Positions 17,039 through 25,823 of a DNA stretch of 27,311 nt are shown here, in pieces. The position numbers were made by a program, and so were the translations under genes. Under the pieces are notes generated by a model. That model was not told where the DNA came from and searched no databases. It saw nothing but the letters and a program-made list of their open reading frames with translations. Origin of the DNA: Isotricha intestinalis (lineage: Eukaryota > Ciliophora > Litostomatea > Vestibuliferida > Isotrichidae); contig JAJJLU010003852.1 in assembly GCA_023807065.1 (NCBI GenBank), positions 1-27,311 on the forward strand, read 5' to 3'. How positions within the stretch are numbered: position 1 is the first letter of the stretch; each line of letters begins with the position of its first letter.

Positions 17039-18985
17039 ATGACAGATAAAAGAGAGGAAATAAAAGAGGCTAGCAATGAAAAATCTTCTGTAAAAGATCC
17101 ATACGAAAAATACAGGACACCAAATTGGGAAGAAAATGAATTTGAAAATGGTCCATTAGGTGATGAAAAAAGAGTATGTCGTGATTGTGTATGTTGTATA
17201 ATATTTGTAGTATTTCTCCTTTCTTTGGTGTATGTGGCGGTGTTCAGTTTTGATAAAGGAGATCCAAATTTAGTTTTATATCCTTATGATGAAGATAGTC
17301 ATCAATGTGGAAAAGGTGATTTGAAAGATTATCCATATTTATATTTTTATAAAGCAAAAGATAATCTTAAAAAAGCAATCACAAGAAGAGAAATTAATGC
17401 TTTTTGCTTGTCTGAATGTCCAAATCAAGAATTAGAAGAAACACAATCATCAATAACTTTACCATGCTATCCAACAGAACAAAATAAAGATTGTATGGTA
17501 ACAAAGAGTAATTATTATACATCTAAAAAATTTATAAACAGATTTTGTTTCCCTGCAAAAGCAGAAGAAGAAAATTATGATCCATTAAAAGACCCTGATA
17601 ATATAGTAATTGGACCAGACGGTGAAATGTATGTTAAATATTCTGCTTTTTCAGCTCAAAATTCAGATGAAAGTGCCGGTGAACTATTTAATTTATCTTA
17701 TTATACTAATAAAATAGGAGGCTGGATTAATGATATTATGGTCTCTAAATATGCTTGTCTTGGTTCTTTTATTTGGTCTCTTGCTTTCTGCTTAATTTTC
17801 ATGGTTTTCATTCGATGTTGTACTGGTATTATTATTTATACTCTCATTTTCCTTGTTTTAATTATTTTCATTGTTTTAGGTGTTTTCCTTAGAAAAAAAG
17901 CTAGTGATTATGAAAAATTGAATGATGAAAAATATGAAAAAGCTATGACCGCTTTCTCATGGATTAGTTTTGGTGTAGCTTTTATATGGTTAGTTTTCAT
18001 ATTATGTATGTGTAATAAAATTAGATTAGCTGTTGCTTTATTGGAAGCTACTGGGAAATATATTCATCAAAATTGTTGTATAATATTTGTTCCTTTCTTA
18101 TTCTTTATTATCACTGTTGTTTGGTATGGTTATTGGTGTATTTGTACAGTATATTTGGTTTCCAGAGGTGTCGAACAAGGAAAAAGTGAAATTATACCAA
18201 AAATTAATTTTACGAAACAACAAAGATATTTATTTTGGTATAATGTTTTCGCTTTATTGTATTTAAGTGAATTTATTAAAGCTTATTCACAATTTGTTTA
18301 TGCTTCTTCGGCTGCAATATGGTATTTTTGCCATGAGAAAAAAACAGATAAACATAATATTTTGGTTTCTTTTAAAAGAGGAATAAGATATCATTGTGGT
18401 TCTTTGGCTTTTGGATCTTTAATTGTAGCAATAATTAAATTTATAATGTATTTTATGGAATATATTAAAAAAAAAGTAGAAAAAACAGTAGGTAAATCAA
18501 ATTTAGGAAAATGTTATCGTTGTTTAATATCATGTTGTCAATGTTGTTTAAATTGTGTAGCAAGAACAATAGAATTTATAAATAAGCATGCATATATTCA
18601 AATAGCAGTTCGTGGGAAAAATTTCTGTGTTTCAGCATTTGAAGGATTTGGTTTATTAATAAGAAATTTAGGAAGATTTTCAACATTAATTTTATTAGGA
18701 AGCTTCTTTAGTTTATTTGGAACTTTATTCATAGGAGCAGCATCAGGATTTACTGGATATTTTATTGTTACTAAAGTTGATAGTATCAGTAAAGAATTAG
18801 ATTCTCCTATTGCTCCCACTGTTCTTATGACTTTTATTGGTATAATTATTGGATATGTATCTATGAGTGTATTTGGAATGAGTGCTGATGCTTTAATGCA
18901 TTCTTTCCTCTTAGACGAAGAAATTAATAAAGGACAAGCTAAAGCTTATCCTGAATTAGCTAAGTTTATGTCTGACGAAAGATAA
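17039..18985 (+). CDS. Choline transporter-like protein (CTL/SLC44 family)
   Basis: The 648-residue protein has the SLC44/CTL layout: a cytosolic N-terminus; a first membrane segment at about 52-70 preceded by CRDCVCC; a large Cys-containing extracellular loop (about 71-235); then clustered membrane segments (about 240-285, 303-325, 345-375, 400-430, 455-473, 548-580, 590-615). Family signatures near the C-terminus are clear: RGIRYHCGSLAFGSLIVAI (about 447-465) and AYIQIAVRGKNFCVSA (about 518-533). CTL proteins are plasma-membrane or organellar transporters, in animals for choline and ethanolamine; the substrate here is not known. A cysteine cluster, CYRCLISCCQCCLNC (about 492-506), lies in the loop after the signature, as in other family members. 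The frame starts at an ATG with an A-rich lead. Codon endings alternate along the gene: A-ending around 18430-18760, T-ending before and after. Confidence 0.93.
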   Translation: MTDKREEIKEASNEKSSVKDPYEKYRTPNWEENEFENGPLGDEKRVCRDCVCCIIFVVFLLSLVYVAVFSFDKGDPNLVLYPYDEDSHQCGKGDLKDYPYLYFYKAKDNLKKAITRREINAFCLSECPNQELEETQSSITLPCYPTEQNKDCMVTKSNYYTSKKFINRFCFPAKAEEENYDPLKDPDNIVIGPDGEMYVKYSAFSAQNSDESAGELFNLSYYTNKIGGWINDIMVSKYACLGSFIWSLAFCLIFMVFIRCCTGIIIYTLIFLVLIIFIVLGVFLRKKASDYEKLNDEKYEKAMTAFSWISFGVAFIWLVFILCMCNKIRLAVALLEATGKYIHQNCCIIFVPFLFFIITVVWYGYWCICTVYLVSRGVEQGKSEIIPKINFTKQQRYLFWYNVFALLYLSEFIKAYSQFVYASSAAIWYFCHEKKTDKHNILVSFKRGIRYHCGSLAFGSLIVAIIKFIMYFMEYIKKKVEKTVGKSNLGKCYRCLISCCQCCLNCVARTIEFINKHAYIQIAVRGKNFCVSAFEGFGLLIRNLGRFSTLILLGSFFSLFGTLFIGAASGFTGYFIVTKVDSISKELDSPIAPTVLMTFIGIIIGYVSMSVFGMSADALMHSFLLDEEINKGQAKAYPELAKFMSDER

Positions 18986-19188
18986 GTTTAAAATATACTA
19001 GTTTTTTATATATTTTTTTTATTCTTTTCTTTTTATTTCAAAACAAAAAATCTTAAAAAAAGTAAAAGAAATATATGAAAAATAGTGAAAAATTATATAT
19101 TTTACAATTTTTAAAAAATAAATAAATATCTGAAAATGACTTGTTTAAATATTTAAAAAATACCAAAAAAAAAATAAAATAAAAGAGA

Positions 19189-19995
19189 TTATAAAATTCC
19201 ATCATATTTCTGAATTAGTCTATCAACAGAATCATCAATAAGTGAAAAATTAGGTAAAATATTAATACTTTCCTTTTCAGGTTTGAGAATTTTTTCATAA
19301 TCTTTTCCTCCCATAGGATTATTCATCATATTCATAGGTTGAGTCATCATTTGTTGTTGTTGACTGAACATATCAAAATCATCTCCACCATCAAAAAATT
19401 GTAGAATAGAATTAATACCAAAAACTAAAATTAAACACCAGGAAATAGCACTAACATAACTAACATCAACATCAGGTAAATTTAATCCTTGTTGCATCAT
19501 TGAACGAAATTTTTGTGTTAAACCAAAAGGAATTTTTAATAGGATAAAACCTGAAAAAAAATAACCTCCTCCAACAAATATTAATATATAATATAAAGCA
19601 TTTACTAAATTTTTTTTCATCATATCCCCCATCATATTTGGATTCATTAAATCAGGACTTTTTGATTCATATTTTTGAGAAAAAAAACCTGTCTCTTCTT
19701 TACAAAAAAAAGCTTTTCTTTGTTTAAATCCTTTTTCTGATATATACATAAAATTGTTTTTTAATAAATTTGCTCTATTTATTGCATTTTTTATTACTAT
19801 GTCAGTATCTTTATTTTTCATCTCTGTTTTATAATCAAATGCTTCTATTGTTTTTGTCTCACTTTTTATTTTCTTCTCTGAACCTTGATTAAATATATAT
19901 GTTAAGTATTTCATTAGTAATGATACACAAACTGTTATTAATGTTAATGGGATAAATACCCAATTTCTTAATGATGAATCAATTCTTAGAAACAT
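19189..19995 (-). CDS. EMC3: ER membrane complex subunit 3 (EMC3/TMEM111)
   Basis: The 268-residue length is close to the family norm (about 260). The N-terminus, DSSLRNWVFIPLTLITVCVS, is a membrane segment right at the start, as in EMC3. After a cytosolic basic/helical stretch comes NLVNALYYILIFVGGGYFFS and a further segment, with the family block KIPFGLTQKFRSMMQQGL between them and SAISWCLILVFG after it. EMC3 belongs to the Oxa1/YidC/GET1 insertase superfamily and forms the membrane-insertion site of the ER membrane complex for tail-anchored and multipass proteins. The C-terminal tail is Gln/Met/Asn-rich (QQQQMMTQPMNMMNNPMGG). It is divergently arranged with the ZNRD2-like gene across only 85 bp of nearly pure A/T, so the promoters must overlap or be shared. 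Confidence 0.95.
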   Translation of the reverse strand: MFLRIDSSLRNWVFIPLTLITVCVSLLMKYLTYIFNQGSEKKIKSETKTIEAFDYKTEMKNKDTDIVIKNAINRANLLKNNFMYISEKGFKQRKAFFCKEETGFFSQKYESKSPDLMNPNMMGDMMKKNLVNALYYILIFVGGGYFFSGFILLKIPFGLTQKFRSMMQQGLNLPDVDVSYVSAISWCLILVFGINSILQFFDGGDDFDMFSQQQQMMTQPMNMMNNPMGGKDYEKILKPEKESINILPNFSLIDDSVDRLIQKYDGIL

Positions 19996-20080
19996 TTTTT
20001 ATTTAAATAAAAAAATTAAAAAGAAATACATAAAAAAAAAATAAAAAAAATCTTTTTAAAAAAAAAAATAAATAAAAAAA

Positions 20081-20590
20081 ATGGAATCAAAAGAAGAAAA
20101 AGAGGAAAAAAAGGAAGAAGAAAAAGAGGAAAAAAAAGAAGAAGAAAAAGATGAGGAAAATTATGAAGGAATAGAAAAAAAATTAGGAGATTTAATGTTA
20201 AGAGGATGGACAATGTTAGCAGATTCATGTCCATTAGAATCATGTAAATGTCCCTTAATGCGTTCACCAGATGGTCAAAAATATTGTGTAAATTGTGAAA
20301 TGTGGCAATTTGATAATAAGAAAAGAGAAAAAAAAAAATTTACTGAATTAATTCCTGTTAAAGAACAAAAAATTGCTGTTAAACATATGGAAATTACTAA
20401 ACCTGTTAAAAATAAAATTTTGTTGGGTAATGATTCAGTTGAAAATATTTTAAAAGGAAAATTATTATATTTAGCTCAGAGATTAGATAAGGAAAGTGAT
20501 TTAAGAAATATTGAAGAAATAATGAAAGCTATGAATTTAATGATGGATACTATTCTACATTATAAGAAAATTCAAAATAATAACAATTAA
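20081..20590 (+). CDS. ZNRD2/SSSCA1-like zinc-ribbon protein (autoantigen p27 family)
   Basis: After a Lys/Glu-rich N-terminus (residues 2-27) comes LGDLMLRGWTMLADSCPLES and, close behind, CKCPLMRSPDGQKYCVNC. This is the autoantigen-p27 zinc ribbon: an aliphatic lead, GWxMLxxxCP, then a PLMRSxDG hairpin and a final CxxC (Cys69/72). The first knuckle reads C-x4-C-x-C (50, 55, 57) instead of the usual C-x2-C, so one cysteine may be spare. The C-terminus has a helix with LLYLAQRLDKESDLRNIEEI. The molecular function of the family is poorly known; it has been linked to mitosis/centromere antigens. At 169 aa the length fits. The gene shares its 85-bp upstream spacer with EMC3. Confidence 0.88.
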   Translation: MESKEEKEEKKEEEKEEKKEEEKDEENYEGIEKKLGDLMLRGWTMLADSCPLESCKCPLMRSPDGQKYCVNCEMWQFDNKKREKKKFTELIPVKEQKIAVKHMEITKPVKNKILLGNDSVENILKGKLLYLAQRLDKESDLRNIEEIMKAMNLMMDTILHYKKIQNNNN

Positions 20591-20784
20591 TGTTTTATTT
20601 TTAGTTTTTTTATTTAAATTTTTTGATTTGTTTTTAAACTAATTGTTTTTTTTAGAAGAATAATAATTATATTGTGATATTTTAAATAGATTATTAAAGA
20701 AAATATTAAAATTATTTAAGATATTGTTTTTTTAAATTAAATTTACATCATTTTATTTATTTTTTATGTTTAAATAATTAAAAA

Positions 20785-21591
20785 ATGAAAGAAATAAAAG
20801 TAAAACAAAATAAAAGTTTAGATAAAAACACTTTTAGATGTCATAATAATAACACTATTAAAAATGATTTCAATAAAATTACATTTTTATCTTTTGGAAA
20901 TAGTAATAATAATGAAAAAATAAATTTTAATAATATTTTTGATAATCCTTTAAGTAGAAATAATTTCCCTTTAACGAATAATACAAGTGAACATAACTAT
21001 TATATAAATTATAGTAAAACAATGGCAAAAATGAATAAATCACAAAGTAAAATAAAAAAAAATATATATTATATTAATAATTTAATTTATAAAAGAAATA
21101 ATTCTGATAGTAGAAGAAGTAGAAATAAAAATTTAAATCCAATAAATTTAAAATTAATATATTCTTTTAAAAATAAAAAAGAAAGATTTAATAAATCAAA
21201 AAATCATTTTTTTCCTTATTTAAATTATTTAGATCCTGAAATAAAAAAATCATATGAATCATTAGTAAATAAAACTAAAAAATCACTTTTATTTATGGAA
21301 GAAAAAGATTTAAATATTGATTCTCAAATTGAAAATTTAGATAAGACAAAATATATTACAAATGAAACTTTTTGTAATAAAAGATATAATTCTACTTGTC
21401 AACAAATTTATTCTTATGATTCAAATAAAAGACAAAATTATAATTTACCATTTTTAGAAAATAAAACTATTTATAAAGGTTTAAATAATTTAAAAATAAA
21501 ATTTTCAAATCCAATTGATAAAGCAAGAATAAAAAGTCTTTTAACCAATTTTCATCAATTAATAAAAATTAACAAATTTAAAAATGTTTAA
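20785..21591 (+). CDS. Hypothetical basic Asn/Lys-rich protein, 268 aa
   Basis: I do not recognise this protein. It is strongly basic, Asn/Ser/Lys-rich and predicted to be largely disordered. Short patches look conserved in style: RNNFPLTNNTSEHNYYI, then LKLIYSFKNKKERFNKS followed by FFPYLNYLDPEIKKSYESL, and a C-terminal ARIKSLLTNFHQLIKINK. There is no signal peptide, membrane segment or recognisable domain. The ATG is preceded by AAAA and the stop is TAA. Proteins of this look are common lineage-specific cytoskeletal or cortical proteins in protists, but nothing specific can be claimed. It is tandem with the Rab gene, 145 bp upstream of it. Confidence 0.7.
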   Translation: MKEIKVKQNKSLDKNTFRCHNNNTIKNDFNKITFLSFGNSNNNEKINFNNIFDNPLSRNNFPLTNNTSEHNYYINYSKTMAKMNKSQSKIKKNIYYINNLIYKRNNSDSRRSRNKNLNPINLKLIYSFKNKKERFNKSKNHFFPYLNYLDPEIKKSYESLVNKTKKSLLFMEEKDLNIDSQIENLDKTKYITNETFCNKRYNSTCQQIYSYDSNKRQNYNLPFLENKTIYKGLNNLKIKFSNPIDKARIKSLLTNFHQLIKINKFKNV

Positions 21592-21736
21592 TAAATTAAT
21601 CAAAAAAAAAATAAAATAAAAAACATAAAATAAATAAAATAACAAAATATATTAAAACAAACCTGAAAAAAATTAAAAAAAAAAAAATTGTAAAATAATA
21701 ATCTTAAAAGAATATTTTTATACAACAAAAAAAAAA

Positions 21737-22417
21737 ATGACGACAACAGAATCAGAAATAAACTATGAAATTCTTCCAGAAGACTACACTCAATATGATT
21801 TATCATTTAAAATAATAGTAATAGGTGATTCTGGAGTAGGAAAATCATGTTTAACTAACAAAGCAACAAAAAATATATTTGAAGAATCATATAATGCAAC
21901 AGTAGGATTTGAATTTTTTTCATTTAATATAAAAATGTTTGAAAAAATAATTAAATTACAAATATGGGATACATGTGGTCAAGAATTATATAGAAGTTTA
22001 ATTACAAATTTTTATAGAAATGCATCTTTAGCTATTATGGTTTATGCTATTAATAATAAAGATTCTTTTGATAATATTGATGTTTGGTTAAAAGAATTAA
22101 AAATTCATTCAAATCCTGATTCTAAAGTCTTTTTAATTGGAAATAAAATTGATTTGGAAAATGAAAGAAAAGTGAATAGAGAACAAGGAGAAGAATATTC
22201 CAATCAAAATAATTTTTCTTTGTTTATGGAATCTTCTGCTAAAACTGGATTTAATGCACAAAAAATTTTTATTGAAGCTGCCAGAATTTTATATAATAAT
22301 TATTTGAAGTATAAAGATAAAAATGCTGATAATAATTCTGTTTTTAAAACAATGAAAAATAATGATAATAATCAATTAATTGGAAATACTCAAAAAAAAA
22401 GTACAGGGTGTTGTTAA
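21737..22417 (+). CDS. Rab-family small GTPase (Rab2/Rab4-like)
   Basis: All nucleotide-binding motifs are present: G1 GDSGVGKS (30-37), switch-I Thr55 in ATVGFEF, G3 WDTCGQE (77-83), G4 NKID (136-139) and G5 ESSAK (165-169). The catalytic Gln82 is kept. The protein ends in GCC, a double-Cys motif for geranylgeranylation, so it is membrane-targeted. The N-terminal extension of about 22 residues is acidic. The middle (YRSLITNFYRNASLAIMVY, then the SAKTGFNAQKIF block) resembles Rab2/Rab4/Rab14-type proteins of protists; assigning a subfamily needs a tree. An oddity is Cys80 in place of Ala in WDTAGQE. Ile codons are ATA eight times and ATT twice up to residue 76, then ATT eleven times with no ATA. 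A long gap of 832 bp follows. Confidence 0.94.
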   Translation: MTTTESEINYEILPEDYTQYDLSFKIIVIGDSGVGKSCLTNKATKNIFEESYNATVGFEFFSFNIKMFEKIIKLQIWDTCGQELYRSLITNFYRNASLAIMVYAINNKDSFDNIDVWLKELKIHSNPDSKVFLIGNKIDLENERKVNREQGEEYSNQNNFSLFMESSAKTGFNAQKIFIEAARILYNNYLKYKDKNADNNSVFKTMKNNDNNQLIGNTQKKSTGCC

Positions 22418-23249
22418 TTCAGGTTTTTTTATTTAAATTTTTTTTTTTGGTGTAATAATTAATTATTTTTTGGAATTATTTTAGTTATTAATTATTTTTA
22501 AAGGAAATTAGAAGTTATTTATTTATTAGTTTTCTTAATATTTTTCTTTTTTAAATATTTTTCATATCATATTTAAACATTGAATTAAAATAAATTAACA
22601 TAAATCTAATTAAAGTGTTTTGAAAAACTTAAATTTCTTATAACACTATTTATATCTAAAAATTATGAAAAATATTGTATTTTCTTTAATAAAATGTTTC
22701 TATGACATTTATTTTATATTAAATAAATATGTAATGTAAATTGTTATATTAAACTCACAATTCATTTTCTAATTAAATTCATACAATTTTATTTTTATGA
22801 ATTAATAAAGTAAATAATAAATAGAAGAATTTAAAAAATAAATAGAGAAAAAGCATTCAATAAAATAATGCTTAATCTCACACTTAATGTTCGATTAAAA
22901 TTTTATATTCATCCTATATATCTTACTAATGAACTTGGATTTATTGAACAATAAAAATTATTTGTATGTTTTTTAATATTATCTAAATTTATTTTTGTAT
23001 TTTTAATTTTGATTTTGTTGATTTAATTTCGGTCTTTCTGTTTTTTTATTCATTATAAATATGATTTCAAACAAATTGATTAAAAACTGATTTTTATTTA
23101 ATTACCAATTTTTTTAATTAAAATTTTTATCTTAACCTTTTTGATTATAATTAAAATTATACATTTTATTCTTTTTTATATATAAAATTAAAAAAATAAT
23201 GAATTTTTGATAAAAATTTGAATTTTTGAAAAAAGAAAAAAAAAGTTTA
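22418..23249. other. Largest intergenic region in the window
   Basis: No gene is convincing in these 832 bp. The stretch contains a 28-codon frame with locally less A+T-rich sequence (22868-22954, MLNLTLNVRLKFYIH and so on) and a minimal ATG-AAT-TTT-TGA reading frame at 23199-23210, just ahead of the next gene. No tRNA cloverleaf could be built around the TTCGATT at about 22891. The region may hold the promoter of the TPR gene, a decayed gene or an RNA gene that I cannot recognise. Confidence 0.55.
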
Positions 23250-25400
23250 ATGGATGAAATAAAAAATTTTATTGTTCAACATTCAATAACATTACCAAAA
23301 AGATTAAGTAGAAGAGTATCAATGGTAATATTAAAAAGTGAAAATTACGATGTGTTTTTAAAAAAAACAATAAATTTAATGAGACAATGTAAATATAGAG
23401 CTGCATTAAGTTTAATAGAATCAAAAAAAAATGTATTTTATCATTTTAATGATTCTTGGAAATATCAAATATTAGAATCGAATTGTATATTAAAAATAAT
23501 AAAAAAAAAACTATCAAAACACCAAAAAGAAATATTAAATAATAATACTCATCAAAATTACAGTTTAATATTTTGGTTTAATCAAGTATTTTTTCTTTTA
23601 GAAATATTAACCTTAAATTTAAGAACAGATTTAGATAAAACATTAAATTTAAATGAAGAAATAAATATAAATAGAATAGAATATATAGTTCAAGTTCATT
23701 TATCATTAATATATTATTTATGTGTATATTCAAAAATAAAAGACCAAATTCCTCAATTATGTTCTTACTTTGCAATTACAGAAAGATTAATGAATTATAT
23801 TAATTTTACTAGACAAGCAAAAACTTTAAATATATTTCAAAAAATATTATTATTAAGAGCTAATTTATTAATAGAAAATTTAGATTTTGAAAATAGTTTA
23901 AAATACCAGAAATTAACAATGGATATTTGTTTTAGAGAATTTTTTTTATTAGTTGACTTTGATTCTGGTTTAAATTCTTATAATTTACCAGGAAATAAAA
24001 AATATAAAGAATATATTTTTCAAAATATTATTAATATGGTTCTTTGTTTTTATTTAAGAGGAGTATGCTTTGAATTTTTTGGAAATATTACTAAATCAAT
24101 TGAAGCTTATAAACAAAGTAGATGGATATCAGTTAAATTTTTAAAAGATAATCAAAGTGAATTCACTTGTTTTATGAAAAACATTGAAAAAAGAGCTTTT
24201 ATTTATTTTTATATTATGGAAGATATCAAAAATGAAATTGAATTAATTAGGAATGAAAAAATTGAAAAAGAAAAAGAAAAAATTAAAAAACTTGAATTAG
24301 AAGAAAAAGAAAATGAAGAAATTTTAAAGAAAATTTCATCAGGACAGTCTTTAAATAATTTTGGAAATTTAGAACATATTTTATCGAATATAGGAACAGC
24401 AAATATTAGAGAAATAGAAACAGATAAATATAATCTTGGAAAAAGTAAAAAATCAAAATTTATTTTATCAACAATGTCAATGTTAAATAATTTATTAAGT
24501 TATAAATTCAATGATATTCTTCAAAATATGGAAAAAATAGAAATAAGTAAAATGGATAAAAATACAGAAAAAAAAATTCATAGAAGATTAGAACAATTGG
24601 AATATAATAGAAATTCTAATTTAAAAAAACAATTTTCTTTAAAAAATTATAAATCAAAAAGTTTATTGAAATTAAAATCACCTCAATTTACTAAAAAAAA
24701 ATTAATATATTTTAAATCTTCAAATAATAATACTCAAACAAATAGTAATAAAAATTATAATAGTAATAATAAAAATTGTAATAGAAATAGTAAAGATAAA
24801 AGTGTTAGTATTAAAAGAAGATTTTTAAAAGGAGAAAAAAAGTTTAATTCTTTCATTTTAAATTCTTCTAATTTTTCAAAAAAGCTTTTAGAAAAAAAGA
24901 AATTTTTAGAAAAATTTAGCAAAAAAGAAATTGAATTTCATAAACAAAATTTATTTGCTAAAAAATTTGAAATTGATCCTGAGATTGAAGAATTTAATAA
25001 ACATAAAGTAAATTTTGATGTTGAAAATACCTTTAATTTAAAATTAATATTAGCTCAATTTCAAAATCATCAAAAAAGCAAATTAAAATCAATGTTAAAA
25101 GATAATACATTAAATAATCAAAATAATTATAAAAAATTAATTCTGAAATCAACAAATATAAATGATAGAAAAATATTTTTGACTTCTCTAAGTTTACAAA
25201 ATACTAAAAAACATGATAGTGATGATAAAACAAAAATAAATTCTAGTAATTTTGATATTATTAAACAATTAAATAAAGAAACTTTTGATATTAGTAAAAT
25301 AATTGAAGAAAAAAATAAACTTTATAAATCTTGTTCTGTTCAAACAATGAAACCAAAAAATAAAAAAATTATTCAATTTTTTCAAAAAAATAATTATTAA
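23250..25400 (+). CDS. TPR-like helical protein with basic coiled-coil tail, 716 aa
   Basis: The frame is open from base 23214, but the first ATG is at 23250 (MDEIKNFIVQHSI); an upstream TTG is not needed. The N-terminal 300 residues are helical with TPR-like pairs: MRQCKYRAALSLIESKK (about 42-58), ENSLKYQKLTMDICFREF (about 214-231) and RGVCFEFFGNITKSIEAYKQ (about 271-290). The last has the Gly and the EAY of a TPR helix pair. A highly charged coiled coil follows (about 328-364: KIEKEKEKIKKLELEEKENE). The rest is basic, Ser/Asn/Lys-rich and probably disordered, with short helices such as KKLLEKKKFLEKFSKKEIEF. TPR proteins with such tails are abundant in ciliates and other protists and act as scaffolds. 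Function is unknown. Here the start context has T at -3, unlike most neighbours. Confidence 0.78.
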   Translation: MDEIKNFIVQHSITLPKRLSRRVSMVILKSENYDVFLKKTINLMRQCKYRAALSLIESKKNVFYHFNDSWKYQILESNCILKIIKKKLSKHQKEILNNNTHQNYSLIFWFNQVFFLLEILTLNLRTDLDKTLNLNEEININRIEYIVQVHLSLIYYLCVYSKIKDQIPQLCSYFAITERLMNYINFTRQAKTLNIFQKILLLRANLLIENLDFENSLKYQKLTMDICFREFFLLVDFDSGLNSYNLPGNKKYKEYIFQNIINMVLCFYLRGVCFEFFGNITKSIEAYKQSRWISVKFLKDNQSEFTCFMKNIEKRAFIYFYIMEDIKNEIELIRNEKIEKEKEKIKKLELEEKENEEILKKISSGQSLNNFGNLEHILSNIGTANIREIETDKYNLGKSKKSKFILSTMSMLNNLLSYKFNDILQNMEKIEISKMDKNTEKKIHRRLEQLEYNRNSNLKKQFSLKNYKSKSLLKLKSPQFTKKKLIYFKSSNNNTQTNSNKNYNSNNKNCNRNSKDKSVSIKRRFLKGEKKFNSFILNSSNFSKKLLEKKKFLEKFSKKEIEFHKQNLFAKKFEIDPEIEEFNKHKVNFDVENTFNLKLILAQFQNHQKSKLKSMLKDNTLNNQNNYKKLILKSTNINDRKIFLTSLSLQNTKKHDSDDKTKINSSNFDIIKQLNKETFDISKIIEEKNKLYKSCSVQTMKPKNKKIIQFFQKNNY

Positions 25401-25823
25401 AAAACAATTTTTTAAATATTTTTGTCAATATTTAATATATAGATAATTAAATAAATATTTAAAAATAAGATATTTTGTATTATTAAATGATACATCTTTG
25501 ACACTATTATAAAATTTATTTGAAATATTACTAATCTTTAAATTATTCTTTATAACTTTTTTTTAATTATTTTTTTATGTTTAGAAGTGAACTATTTTTA
25601 TTAAATGAAAATAGTGTAATATGATCTTTTATGAACAATAATTAATTCTTCAGTGTTAATTTATGTTTTTAACAAAAACCTTATTTGAATAAATAATTAA
25701 TGTAAATTGTGTAAATTCGATTTAAGAAGGTAAATGAATTATTAATAATAAAAAAATATTTTTAAGGATTTTTACTATATTAAATAAATTGTTTAATTTT
25801 ATTATTTTATATAAACGTTAAAG
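25401..25823. other. Intergenic region, no gene seen
   Basis: The 423 bp between the TPR gene and the last gene contain only short frames. A small inverted repeat (TAAA-TTCGA-TTTA near 25714) is too short to be meaningful. The last 20 bp before the ATG read TATATAAACGTTAAAG, with A at -3. Confidence 0.6.

Noticed and set aside
11386..22417. An endomembrane gene cluster (Vps2, Bet3, CTL, EMC3, Rab)
   Set aside because: These genes lie on both strands, mixed with unrelated genes, and are common household genes; chance grouping is enough.
22880..22915. Possible tRNA T-arm around TTCGATT
   Set aside because: The bases on either side do not form a five-pair T-stem and no acceptor or anticodon arm can be drawn.
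23226..23228. TTG as start of the TPR gene
   Set aside because: A normal ATG lies eight codons downstream at 23250 and eukaryotic initiation at TTG would be exceptional.
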